Made by a program: the position numbers and the translations under genes
Shown: piece after piece, positions 36,133 to 47,034 of the stretch
Layout of the letters: each line of letters starts with the position of its first letter
Numbering within the stretch: the first letter of the stretch is position 1
NCBI RefSeq assembly: GCF_042453785.1
Contig: NC_091675.1
Coordinates: 33,646,501-33,710,500 of the forward strand
Source of the DNA: Malus domestica
Taxonomy: Eukaryota; Streptophyta; Magnoliopsida; Rosales; Rosaceae
DNA length: 64,000 nucleotides
Reading direction: 5' to 3'
The notes under the pieces: generated by a model
What the model was told of the DNA's origin: nothing
Database searches by the model: none
Seen by the model: only the letters and a program-made list of their open reading frames with translations

Positions 36133-36425
36133 ATCCGAAGAGCAATATACGGTACGATCATGGTCCAGCCTAGGTTTCGAAGACTGTTTTTGTTATGTGT
36201 ATAAGAAAGGCATTGGCAACCAGCATACTATTCACAATCATTACTACCTAATCAAAACCGTCGTACGTACAATGCTAAGGTGGTGTTTATGTACATGGAG
36301 GGGCTTTTATGTACAATTGTAATAGGAAACATCATCCATATACTAGCTCCAGCAACAGTAATAAACCTCTTGTTATGGTGATGATACAACAACCATCAGA
36401 GAAAAATGCGGTCTAAATTAAGCAT
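36133..36425. other. Probable 3' UTR / downstream region of the TLDc gene
   Basis: This lies just downstream of the minus-strand stop at 36426. AT-rich, with no other feature seen. Confidence 0.4.
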
Positions 36426-39409
36426 TCACCAACGGCATATCCCAGGTGACTCCATACGGCTTAGAGCAAGTACTTCCTCATACTTGGTAGCATATACGAA
36501 GCCCCATAACTGCATTACACAAAAGTATATGACTTCATAATATTTTCATCTATTTTCCTCGGAAACAATCGGAATTCATTACGAATACACACACGCACAC
36601 ATCCTTCAGAGAGAATTTGTGCATACCTCAACTTCTTTCACCTCAAAGTCTTCTGAGTTTGCAAGACAAGGATTCCCATAGGTTTCAGAGCATGAGCTTG
36701 ATCCACTCAATCTGAGACCAAAAAAGCAAAAATTGACCAAAAGAGCAACAAAAGCAACAACCGATCAAAATTATAAATCACTTTATAAACAGGGATTGCT
36801 AAATAAGAAAAGAGTTTTACAAGGAAAAGAAAAAATATTAAAGAAACGAAGGCAAAATTCTCACAGCTCACTGTCCAAATATAGCGCAAAATGACCACCC
36901 CCGCCAATTGCTAAAAAGTCATTGGAGCACAATGTGAAATAGCGATTTGCACCTGCTTGTACATTTTGCAGTTAATTCTAGCATAATTAGTTTAATATTT
37001 TCCACTCAGGTATTTATAAAAGAAGAAGAAGAAGAAGAAAGAGAAGAGAACATAATATTTTAATACTTGCACAGTGGTTTTCCTCTCTTAAGATGGTTTC
37101 ATGAATGATAAACTATACACATATTCCAAATGCAATACTCAAGCCTTCCCCAACAGAAAGAAAACAACCATCGTATAATATTTCAAATGGTATATTTAGC
37201 ATTGAACATGGACCATACAATTGGTTCTGTGCAGTTGCTTATAGAATCAAAAGCGCCAGGACTGCCATTGGGCATTAGGACCCGAACCACATATAGTCCA
37301 TAAAACTAAGAATATGAGAGTTAAAGAAAGCAATCACATAATACAAAAGCTACATCAGAAGAATGAAGGCTACGAAAAAAGTTTAACCTAATAGAAATTA
37401 TAAGATTACATTGGTTCAAAACGCTCCACTACTACTACTACAACTACTATTGCTACTACTACTATATGTTGGACAGTGTGCTTTATACATTTTCAACATA
37501 TTTAATGACAAGACGTATTTTAGTTACTCCCTCACAGAATATTTATTGCAAGCAAAAGTATTCAAGTTTCTATCTCTATCTAATATGAATAAGAAAAAAA
37601 TTTTAAGGCATGAAAAGGAACAAGCCTGCCACCTAAATAAGTTGATGAAAAGTTAGAAACTTTATACCCTGGAAGTAAATAGATAAATTGGTACCTGTAG
37701 GGCGAAATATAACAGGATGGCCAGGTGTATTTGTGAAAACAAATGTATCATTTGTTCCCTGTTTAAAATGTCAGCATTATTACAACATACATAGAATGAA
37801 ATCTTTGTAGATGAACTCAATAGACAAAATGCTTTTTAGCAGGACCTGATACTTCTTGTTTGTTGGTCTAAGAGGTGCCTCCACCAAGCCGCCAAAAACT
37901 GCATCTTTACGGTCTCCAACAACCTGTGAAAAAATAAAGTAGAAAATTTTTATTTGGAGAATATGCATATAGATGAACTATGAACTTAAAAACCAGCAAG
38001 TTTGATAACGAGTTACAGAAGCAATCCAAACAAATAATTAAGGCAATTGTTCATTATACTTTCCCAAACTGCATGAGCTCAAGGAATCTTGTTGATAATT
38101 GTTCAGTTTGTGTCACGTCCTGTTGCTTAATAGATGATTTGAACTTAACACGGTACTATAAACAAATTTAGTTGGTCTAAACATGGTGATATGGAAATTT
38201 GTTGAAATGAATGATGCTAATAGTTTGGTTAATAATTACCAGCAAACTGAGGCCCGGCCAAAGCATGCTTCTTCTGTATAGGGTTGACAATGATATGCCA
38301 TGCCTCCATGTACTGCAGGACACGAGGAATACATTTGTACGATGTTGCATAGGAATGATAAAAAAAAACTTTCAAAAGATCTAACTGTAATGCTGCAAAT
38401 GAATATTCATGTGTACCTATACAGCAACAACCATTTCCGTCCTTGAACAAGCGCTGGCATTGAAGCGTAAAGAGCAGTTCTAGTTATTTCTGTAAGAAGT
38501 AAAGACGGTTCAGAAATGTCTGGGTGATCAACCAAAGGCACAGGCGTTGGGGCTTTCTGCATAGGCCTCATCTCAACTCTAGTGAAGTTCGAATCATTTG
38601 CATCATCAACTTTCATGTCAGGGTTACCCTTGCGTTCTTGACTCCGATGCACACCAAATCTTGCAGCCTGGGACATAACTTTACTAAGCGACTGTTTCCC
38701 CTTAGAAAGCAAACTTTTCTTTCCAGCATTTCCTTTCATTGCGGAATCAGATGATGGGTTGCTCCTATCCATCTGATCATCAATCTGCTCATCTGAATTT
38801 TTATTAGTATCTCCAGACTCTGAAGACGACAATAGTGAGTAGAGGAATGCACTAAAGGAAGATGTGTCGGGCCCATCAACAACATTAGCGGGATTCTCTT
38901 CGCTGATTGATCCATTTTGACTTCTTTTGGAGTCATCCACATCTTCCTGCGGAAACAAGAAGTATCCAATCAAAGCTCAAACAACTACTTTTAAAGGCTA
39001 ATTGACCACACAGAGTCCGATGTTTTCCAATAAATAACAAAATGCCTCCATACTCCTCCTAACCCAACTATAAATTGATCTTAGCTTTCCATGGACATGA
39101 TTTTATCCAGAATTCAAGATTTTATCCAAAATTCCTAAGCTCCTAACCATTAGTATTGAATTTTGGTTGTAACATGCAATTCGGTTGCAAAAACTAATCA
39201 AAGCAAAATTGAAATCCCTAATAACAGAAGTCACTAAACAATCATATGTAGCTCCAGAAGAAAAGATCCAAGAAAACCCATAATCCAAGTTAAAGACAGA
39301 GATTCAGCATGAACTGGGTTTGCAGACAAATGATCAGAAGACTAAATACCACAAAACAACAAACCATTTATATCATAAAACCCAAAAAAAAAAAACCCAG
39401 AAAGCATTT

Positions 39410-39457
<48 letters not shown>

Positions 39458-39595
39458 TACAGAGAGAGGAGGAGGAGGAGAGGGTTTGGAGGGTTTGTCA
39501 GAAATGGGGTTGAGGAAGACAGTGGTGAGATCAGATACAAAGTGAGCAGCCTTGCTCCGAAACGACCGTGGCCTACCCATCTCTTCCTTTGACAT
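36426..39595 (-). CDS. TLDc-domain (OXR-like) protein, eight exons, intact
   Basis: Exons on the minus strand are 39461-39595, 38417-38946, 38240-38312, 37846-37923, 37695-37758, 36865-36952, 36627-36711 and 36426-36509. All have GT-AG borders and join in frame to 378 residues, with a stop after PGICRW. A second Met (MGRPRSF) six codons in is an equally good start. The N-terminal half is low-complexity, acidic and Ser-rich with EGPDTSSF-like VDGPDTSSFSAFLYSLLSSS. The C-terminal half is a TLDc domain with STWRHGISLSTLYRRS, VVGDRKDAVFGGLVEAPL, FLAIGGGGHFALYLD and ELWGFVYATKYEE-type blocks. TLDc proteins are linked to oxidative-stress protection and V-ATPase regulation; the plant family has been called nucleolar. 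From memory it matches Arabidopsis At4g39870. No lesion seen. Confidence 0.93.
37019..37050. repeat. GAA microsatellite in a TLDc intron
   Basis: A short purine tract of agaagaagaagaag type in the intron between exons 5 and 6. Confidence 0.8.
37430..37465. repeat. ACT/CTA microsatellite in a TLDc intron
   Basis: An imperfect trinucleotide run (actactactac with interruptions) in the same intron. Confidence 0.8.
39411..39453. repeat. GA/CT dinucleotide microsatellite beside the TLDc exon 1 donor
   Basis: About 21 GA units lie in intron 1. On the gene strand the CT run begins within ten bases of the donor (CTCTCTCT|GTAAGTCC). Confidence 0.9.
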
Positions 39596-39959
39596 CTATA
39601 ATCTATCCAACCAATCAACCATCATCTCTATCAATCATCTGACTGACTCCATTGATTCTGAGTCAGACCAAATACTCCCGATTTCTTGATTTTCCTTTTT
39701 TCCGACCAGTTCGTCAAAGGGTCGATCCAAAAAGAAGGAAACTTTGAGCTTTTATCTGAATCAAGGAAAAGGGTTTTCTAGATTGACGAATAAAAGACGG
39801 GTAGAGGAAAGAGTGAGCTCGAAGCTAATCAGCTATGGCCTTTCTTTTTCGTACTTTGTTGGGGTCGCTGGTCTGGTGGCGACTCACCTACGAAAAGGCT
39901 AAGAAGTACGCTAGCAGTACAATTTTGATAAAAATGACAATAGTTAGAATAACAACAAG

Positions 39960-40032
39960 GACTTCATGGCCCAATGGATAAGGCGCTGGTCTACGAAACC
40001 AGAGATTCTGGGTTCGATCCCCAGTGAAGTCG
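39960..40032 (+). tRNA. tRNA-Arg(ACG)
   Basis: A 73-nt cloverleaf without intron. The acceptor GACTTCA pairs with TGAAGTC and is followed by discriminator G. The anticodon stem CTGGT/ACCAG encloses loop CTACGAA with anticodon ACG (39993-39995). The T-arm contains GGTTCGATCC. The sequence is close to the nuclear Arg-ACG tRNA of other plants as I remember it. Internal boxes A and B are present. A T-rich stretch begins at about 40044, which may serve as the pol III terminator. Confidence 0.95.
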
Positions 40033-40159
40033 GTTTCTATGTTTTTATTCAAATTTTTATGGTTTGCTTTCATATGCGGTGTTTCGTTGACTTGAAGCAT
40101 CGTCGGCTTTTATGGACAGACGTGGTAGACAGCTTCACATACTACGCGACACGGCAGAA

Positions 40160-41342
40160 AACAAAAGAAAACTACGAGAAATCCCTCGAAGAAGATGTGG
40201 CATATCATACATTGGCTGTATTTGTGGAAAAAAAATATTTAAATATCTTACTTTCATTTTAACTAAAATTCAAGCTTTTTGTAATGAAACCTCATATTTG
40301 ACAGATTGTGCAGTGGTAGTTAACAAATTTAAGACAATATTGGTGTTGAAGTGGGCCTTCGGCCCGTCTCTATGATAATTTTCACATGGTATAAGAGACA
40401 AGGAGCGTGCCTGTACTGCCACGTGATGGGTAAGTCCCGTTAACCCCGCATGAGGATGGTGGGTCCATTGCCCCGCTCGTAGGGTGAATTCTCTTGACTC
40501 CGCGTGGTTGATGATGTGTGGATCTTCCATGTGTGACCCACTAATTGGGTCCCCATGTGAGGAGACGTGGTGAAATATCCACATCGACATAATCTATGAA
40601 AAAAATAGACTTTAAATATCTTGATCCTATTTCAACTAATACTGAGGTTTTTTGTGATAAAGCCCACACGTAGATATGGTAATTAACAAGATAGGTGGTA
40701 ATTGTGCATATGGTAATTACCAATACACCTAACGTGTTGTGCATGTGATAATTACTAAGTTGGAAACAGTATCAGTGTTGTTGGTAGTGAGCCTTCGGCC
40801 CCTCTTACTGATAATTCTACAACATCTGGAAACATGGGGAGACATCCGTAAGGTAAAACATTAAACTTCCATGGTCATTAGTACCCTGATATTCTCTAAA
40901 ATGTCAAGTTGGTTTGTTGAACCTTATCTTCTCTTCTTCCAGAAATTTGAGTTGAAAAATTCAAGATTTACAAGAGGAAGCTTGATGTTTTGATCATTTC
41001 TCTTACTATCAAACAAGTGTGTGACCATTACATGTCTCATACATAGGATTTGAAGGCTGACAAAGATAATGAGTTCCTCAAACTACTGAGACAAACAACC
41101 AAAAGCTTGACCTTCCCTTAGAAATACTTTGAGAAGGTTCTTCGACTGGCCATCAACAAGCTTGGTACAGACGGAGGAGTGCTTACTAGAGTTCTTACCA
41201 CTCGGGCTGAGGTGACTTGCAGCGCATCAAAGAAGAATACTACGAGAGGAACACCGTTCATTTGGACCATGCAATTGTCAAGGACACTTCCGGGGACTAT
41301 GAGAAGTTTCTTGTGGAACTAATCGAATATGCAGATGCTTGA
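40160..41342 (+). pseudogene. Annexin pseudogene, 3' part, split by a TRIM-like element
   Basis: The 5' piece encodes NYEKSLEEDVAYHT (about 40170-40212), a match to plant annexin repeat 3. The sequence resumes after the insertion with ACATCTGGAAAC at 40822. The last repeat follows: DLKADKDNEFLKLLRQTTKS, then a TAG before KYFEKVLRLAINKLGTD, then TTRAEV. A missing base in GAGGTGACTTGCAG shifts the frame, after which LQRIKEEYYERNTV and DTSGDYEKFLVELIEYADA continue to a TGA at 41340-41342. Annexins are calcium-dependent membrane-binding proteins. The stop, the frameshift, the insertion and missing upstream repeats mark this as dead. Confidence 0.85.
40213..40821 (+). mobile_element. TRIM-like retroelement (short LTRs, no coding)
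   Basis: Two related direct segments, about 40213-40386 and 40584-40821, both contain tttaaatatctt, a tttgt(a/g)at(g/a)aa segment and gccttcggccc, and end tgataatt-t-ca/ctaca. The first begins tggctg and is followed at once by tggtataagagac, resembling the initiator-Met primer-binding site TGGTATCAGAG. The flanking bases acat (40209-40212 and 40822-40825) look like a target-site duplication. The ~200-bp interior has no ORF. The annexin sequence is continuous when it is removed. LTR limits are approximate and the two differ by an indel of about 60 bp. Confidence 0.6.
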
Positions 41343-41370
41343 GTAGCGCTACTGATCCCATAAGGGTTAC

Positions 41371-41545
41371 TATTGAGAAATAATCTTTTCATTGATTTGG
41401 AAATAATTTTACAATCTGTATATATACAAGTATTTCCACCAATAAGACAAAACCATCACATTCTAACAAACTAAACAACTATAACAAACTATACAATATC
41501 TAAGAGATATATTTTACATCTGCATTTACATTTGTACTCTTAATA
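41371..41545 (-). repeat. 3' LTR (175 bp) of the degenerate copia element
   Basis: It starts tattgagaaataatc and ends gtactcttaata, matched by 51249-51423. The GTTAC target repeat abuts it on the left. Confidence 0.92.
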
Positions 41546-42476
41546 TCCCCCCTCAAACTGATTTGAGGTTGTCGAATAGCCAATTTGTCCCTGAGAAATA
41601 GAAACCTGGACTTAGGCTGTGAAATCCCGTTCCTGGATTTCATTATTATAATCTACGTATTGGTATTATAGAGATTTTATATTATTTTTCGGGAAATTAA
41701 TTATTTAAAATCCGTAGATCATTCGAGATCACAATTCATATTGTTGAATAGATATCGAGATCAAGAATGCAGAGGCAAAACCGTTTGCGAGTCCGGATTA
41801 TAACGATATAGTTATAGACGTCTGAAGTTGTTGCTAAAAAAACAATGAAAAAAGAAGAAAAAGCCACGGGAGTGGCTGAAAGAAAAAAAAGGAAAGAAGG
41901 CCACGGGAGTGGCGAGACAAAGGAAAAAAAAAAGAAGGGAACATACCCCCTCTCCTCCCTAAAAACCATGGACCCATGCACACACATACCATCCCGTCGA
42001 CCCGGTTAATTCCAGTGGATTTCTAGCCATTTTCAGGCGAATTTCACCCAATCATCACCTGGAATCACCACCACACTCATTCTCCTTCGATATTCATTCA
42101 AGATTGGACGAAAATTGGGTTGAATTTGGTGAAACTCGCACCAATGGGTGCGAGGGTTCCTTGTCTTCAATCCGCCATTTTGGAAACGATTTCCTTCGAT
42201 CTCCACCGCCATTGGACTCCCCTTGAGCCCTGGAAAAAAGTCCAATCAGTTGTAGGGGTGACGAAACACCAAGGAGGCAAAATTGAAGCACATCCAATTA
42301 CTAGGGTTTCGGCGAGTTCGTCATGAATTGAGGTGTTTCTTGGCCAAATTGGCCTTATTCACATGTATGAAACTTACTCTACTCATTGAGATCTTCAATT
42401 CTGTAAATTTTGGTAATTTTTAAAAATAGTGGAATTTTTCGGCGAGTTGGGACGGCCGACCGCCACCCGCTTGAGG

Positions 42477-45186
42477 TGACACACCCCGTCCCAAAGAAGG
42501 GCGTGCTGGCCGTCACGTGAGTGTGACGTAACCATTTACACAGTTCGGAAGCTTAAAAAATACAATTACTATAATGAAACACCCGAGGGGGGTCCTACTT
42601 TTGTGACTTCTGTCAGAACACCACTGGATTCCTCGTAGCCACCAAAGCTCTGCTAACTAGAACCTGGAGGGGTGCAAAACAAAATTGAGTGGGTCAGTAC
42701 AACAAAGTTTTTCGAAAACATTTCCTTTAAAACATTTCTAGTCCCTCGCTGTAAAACCCGTATACTTTCCCAGAAAATAACATAATAATATATAAACATA
42801 TATATATATATATATATATCATCAAAAGCTCAAATTATAATCCTTCAACGCTTTTCAGAAAGAATATGCCATGCCAAGCCATATGCCAAAATATAATGTG
42901 AATGCATCAATATAATTCAGGTGAAATAATAAATCAACCGGAGACCCTACAGTGGTCCTGTACGGCTGATTCTATAGCTCAATATCCCATCGAGCCGGAG
43001 TCACCAACTGTGACCTGTACGGCCCTGCCGGAGTCACCAACTGTGACCTGTACGGCACTACACTGCACATAAGTCGGAACTACCTATAGTAGTCTGTACA
43101 ACTAAGATGGTGAAATAATACGCTCTAGTGCTTCTCTCATTAATCATCTGTGCACATAATCTAAGGTCACCTACCAGTCGGAACCCCTCTAATGGTCTGT
43201 ACGACTGGCATGTCGGAACCACCTCTAGTGGTCTGTACGACTAGCATGTCGGAACCACCTCTAGTGGTCTGTACGACTAGCATCTACTTGGATCCAAGGT
43301 GAGCGCGTGATGCAGGGTGAATAACATAAGCACTAACACCAAGGGTGCAGGTTACGAGCTCTCAACATAATTCACATCATCATTCATTCATATAAACCAT
43401 ATAAACTCACCTGTGCGTCCACAGCACCAATTCACACACACATATATATATATATATATATGCATCAATATCAATTCATATCATTTATAATATGCATCAT
43501 GGCAATTGAAAACATACTTTCATATAAATTCAATTTCTGGGACAATTAATAGTATATAGGTAATACGAAAAACAAAAACTGCCCACTCACCTGAAGTTCG
43601 CCCAACAACTCCCTAGCACCATACATCAAGGCGTCGTGACGATCAGCGCCTAGAACGATAATCAAATCCAACCTCAGAATTCATATCGATAGAATATATA
43701 ACTTATATAAGACACGTCACTACGTAGTTCGATCCGGAAGATCTGCAACTCAGATTTCAAATCCATAACTTTCAAAGGTCCACAATATACCTCTAGGACA
43801 TCATCCTAAAATTTCATTACCATCCAACGGTCGAATCTCCGTCAATTGTCAAAACCAAGTGACGGTTAACATTCTATTTTATGAACTTACAACTCTAATT
43901 CCGAAGGATCCGTGAATCAGATTCCCGATCCGTAAGTTCCTATAATCCTCAAATATTACGTATTACAACGTATCAAAGTTTGGTGACGATCCGACGGTTG
44001 GATTGTAAATTCACATTTTCATCTAACCACGAATTAAAACGAACTTAGGTTCAATTACTCAATTTACGTCCATCAATTATCAAAACTGAACCTAGAACCT
44101 TAAACACATGCTAAGAATGACATTGGCGGCCCATTGGCCACGCGCCGCCGCATGGACCGCCGCGGGTGGCGGTTGGCCGCCCTGGCTCGCCGGAAAATCC
44201 AACTATTTCCAAAAATTCTCAAAAAATACAGAATCGAAGATCTCAGTGAGTAGAGAAACTTTCATACCTGTGGCCAATGCCAATTTGGCCTGGAAACACT
44301 TCAAATTCATCAAATTCCGTGCGGACCCTAGAATTGGGTGAGTTCCAATTCGACCTTCAAATCAACTCCACCGTCCAAATCAAAGCTTGGGCTTTGTTCC
44401 AGGTCCTAAGGGAATACTAATGGTGTTAGTAATTGAAAGAAAACATTTCAAGATTTGAAGAATTTGGACAAGAAGGTCGCGGCACCCGTGTGGGTGTTCT
44501 TCGCGAAATCACCACGAAATTTCATGATTTTTTGGGTGAAACATGAAGAGGGAAGGCCTAGGTGTTGATTGGAAGTGGTACCTTGATCCAATTTGGGAGA
44601 AATCCGGTGAAAATCGCCGGAATTTGGGTGTGGGTGTCGCGGTAAACGGGTTAGGGGAAAACCCGTTTTCTAATCTTCTCTCCTCCGCTTCTCGCCCTCT
44701 CTCCTTTCCTCCTTTCCTCTGTTCCGATTGGTCGGCTTCTCCCTCTCTCAATCCCTCTTGATGTCTTCTTCTCTCTTGTCCCGATTGGGCATTTCTGCCC
44801 AATCTCCTTCTTCTGTTTCTTCCTCTCACGCACACACACACACAAAAACCTTCTTTCACTTATATTTATTTATTTTTGTTTTCCTTACATCCAAGCCATC
44901 CATTTAATTCTTCATTAAATCTGGGCCATCCAAATTTTAATAATAAAATTTATAAAATGCCCAAACTTCAAACTTTAAAATCTTTTTCGTTATAACTCCA
45001 AATAACGAACCATCTGCGCCCACGCGTCCGTAGCGACGAGTATTACAAGGATATGTCAAGAAAACAAATCTTAGATGGCACGACATAATGATTAACCTCG
45101 AATAATGCGCGTGCCTCAAAGGGCATTTTTGTAAAATCCTTTATTAAAACTTAAAAAATTCTTAAAATCAGGGACGAACTGTCACA
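42477..45186 (-). mobile_element. Inner 2.7-kb solo-LTR-like element, opposite orientation
   Basis: Flanked by TGAGG (42472-42476 and 45187-45191). Read on plus it begins TGACACACCCCG and ends ACTGTCACA; 2710 bp, nearly the same size as its host. Its complement aligns over long stretches with the outer element, for example around 43640-44110 against 45240-45650, sharing caccaaacttt, atatttgaggat and gttaaccg-cac. The two are therefore diverged members of one family in inverted orientation. No ORF of retroelement type; short GA-rich open stretches near 44500-44860 are compositional. A dinucleotide AT/TA run lies at 42800-42820. Confidence 0.72.
42950..43275. repeat. Minisatellite in the inner solo-LTR-like element
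   Basis: Repeats of about 30-40 bp with the theme cggaaccacctctagtggtctgtacgact; at least two units near 43215-43280 are almost identical and several upstream units are diverged (cggagtcaccaactgtgacctgtacgg, twice). Confidence 0.85.
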
Positions 45187-46194
45187 TGAGGCGGTGGCCT
45201 GGCCAGTGGGCCGACGATGTCCTTTTAAGTTCAATTAGATGCTCTAATTTCATAATTGATATTCGTATGATGGAGTTTGATTGTTTGAACTTAGTTTCAT
45301 TACGATACATCACTTGACCTTTATATGAATCAATGATTCGTCCGTTGGATTATCACCAAACTTTAATACATTATAGTATGTAATATTTGAGGATAACTGG
45401 AACCGACGAATCGGAAATCCAACGTACGGATCTTCCCAAATTATATTTCTAAGTTAGTAAAATTAATTGTTAACCGCCACCCAATTTTAGTAATTGGCAG
45501 AGATCCGACCGTCGGATCGTGTTGAAATTTTATTATGTTGTTCTTTGAGCATAATGTGGACCTTAGGAAGTTATGGATCCGGAATCCGATGTGCAGATCT
45601 ATTGGATCAAATGATGTAGCGTTTGTGGATCCTACTGTTGATTGAGAATTGACTTTTGGTCAACATGTCTCGAAACTTTCTAAATAATAAATTAGTACTA
45701 TGGAAGGCTAAGTAAAATCTAGTGGGACCACATTGGTTTGAGAGTGACTTGAATATATGTGATATAGCTATTACCTTGATTTCTTATATTAAAATCATCT
45801 GTGAATATGATATGGGTTATAAATGAAATTCTATTGAAATGTGAGTTATATATATATACACACACACACACATACCATAGACCTATGTTTATTGAATGTG
45901 AATTCTATTGAAGTGTTATTTTTATTTCTGGCCATCGATCTATTTTCATTAAGTATGATTTGACTTGTGCTTTGGAAATATGGTTTGTATTGTATGATTG
46001 GATTGATGTGATGAAATGTGAGGGCTAGTAGTGGACCGTTAATCTATTGTCATGGGGTTTGTTACTTAGACACTTGTTTCACATCTTGTTTCTTTATTTC
46101 ACTTTTTGTGTCATTCAGCCCTTCTAAATTAAGTACTTGGTTCTTGTATTGTTTCTTCAAGCCGTTGTTGTATCCCTTGGTCTTCCACTCGATT

Positions 46195-46530
46195 ATGTTG
46201 AGTGATGGTCCGGAATCGTATCCTGGTTCTGATTTCGTTGAGTGATGGTCTGGAATCCCTTCGATTCTGCGATTCTGTTGAGTGATGGTTCGAAATCGTA
46301 CCCTGGCTCGGATTCCGTTGAGTGATGGTCTGAAATCCTTTCTATTCTGCGATTCCGTTGAGTGATGGTCCGAAATCGTATCCAGTTTGTATTCCATTGG
46401 GTGGTTCTATATGCATGGTACTCCGCGATTCCGTTGAGTGATGGTCCGGAATCTCTTTTACTCCGTGATTCCGTTGAGTGATGGTTCGGAATCGTATCCT
46501 AAGTTGATTCCATTGAGTGGTTCGGAATCC
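46195..46530. repeat. Minisatellite in the outer solo-LTR-like element
   Basis: About eight diverged units share the core ttccgttgagtgatggtc(c/t)ggaatc, separated by variable spacers such as gtatcctgg and ctctttactcc. Unit length is about 40-55 bp. Confidence 0.9.
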
Positions 46531-47034
46531 CTTTGGTGACTTGGCTCATTGGATTTGATTTTAGCTTCAGAGATGTAGGTTTTGGCCAAACTGTGTTGCT
46601 CTAGCCTTGCATATCAGTGTGTTGTATGGGTTATTATTTGGTGTGATTATTGGATGTTGTTAGATGTAATTGTTATGATTATGATATATCATTGAGCAAT
46701 ATGGCTATAGATTATTATTGCGCCTTGTCGATTGTTCCTTAAGATGTTGCACGCTTTGAATTGTGCATTATGTTGAAATATGGCAGTTTATGTGATGAAT
46801 ATTCGAATGTAGTGAAAAGTTGAACTACGAATGGCTTGATCCCTATTGAGGGTACGTAGGCAGTCTAACGAAGAGGTTAGATGCAGCCATAAAGTATACG
46901 CAAAACTATTATGCATCTGGATCTTGAATTATATTTTGTTCATATCTAAAAGGCGGGGTATGTTGAGTTACGGGCATTTAGGGACGTCACGTGTCGATCT
47001 TGGACGTATGTTGAGATCAGGGTGTGACATAGGC

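Larger units (their letters stand above)
41618..47029 (+). mobile_element. Outer 2.7-kb solo-LTR-like element, itself interrupted
   Basis: Flanked by TAGGC (41613-41617 and 47030-47034). It begins TGTGAAATCCCG and ends GGTGTGACA. Minus the nested element (42477-45186) and its extra 5-bp repeat it is 2697 bp. It has no LTR pair and no ORF. TG...CA ends, a 5-bp TSD, and the string gagggtacgtaggcagtc near its end, a theme I recall from Ty3/gypsy LTR ends, suggest a very long solo LTR. It contains a minisatellite at 46195-46530. It splits the RNase H end of the host copia element. Confidence 0.75.

Noticed and set aside
39320-39592. Glu-Arg-rich open frames over the GA repeat
   Set aside because: Produced by the dinucleotide repeat and antisense to TLDc exon 1.
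42477-45186. Possible GA-rich coding gene at 44509-44859 and a gene at 44108-44341
   Set aside because: Both lie inside the inner solo-LTR-like element, have low-complexity content and no domain.
46062-46397. 111-codon minus-strand frame with repeated HHSTESQNR-type blocks
   Set aside because: It is the minisatellite read in one frame; repeat units are not length-conserved in threes.
42950-46530. CRISPR-like array from regularly spaced short repeats
   Set aside because: The repeats are diverged minisatellites without conserved direct-repeat/spacer structure, and this is a plant nuclear sequence.
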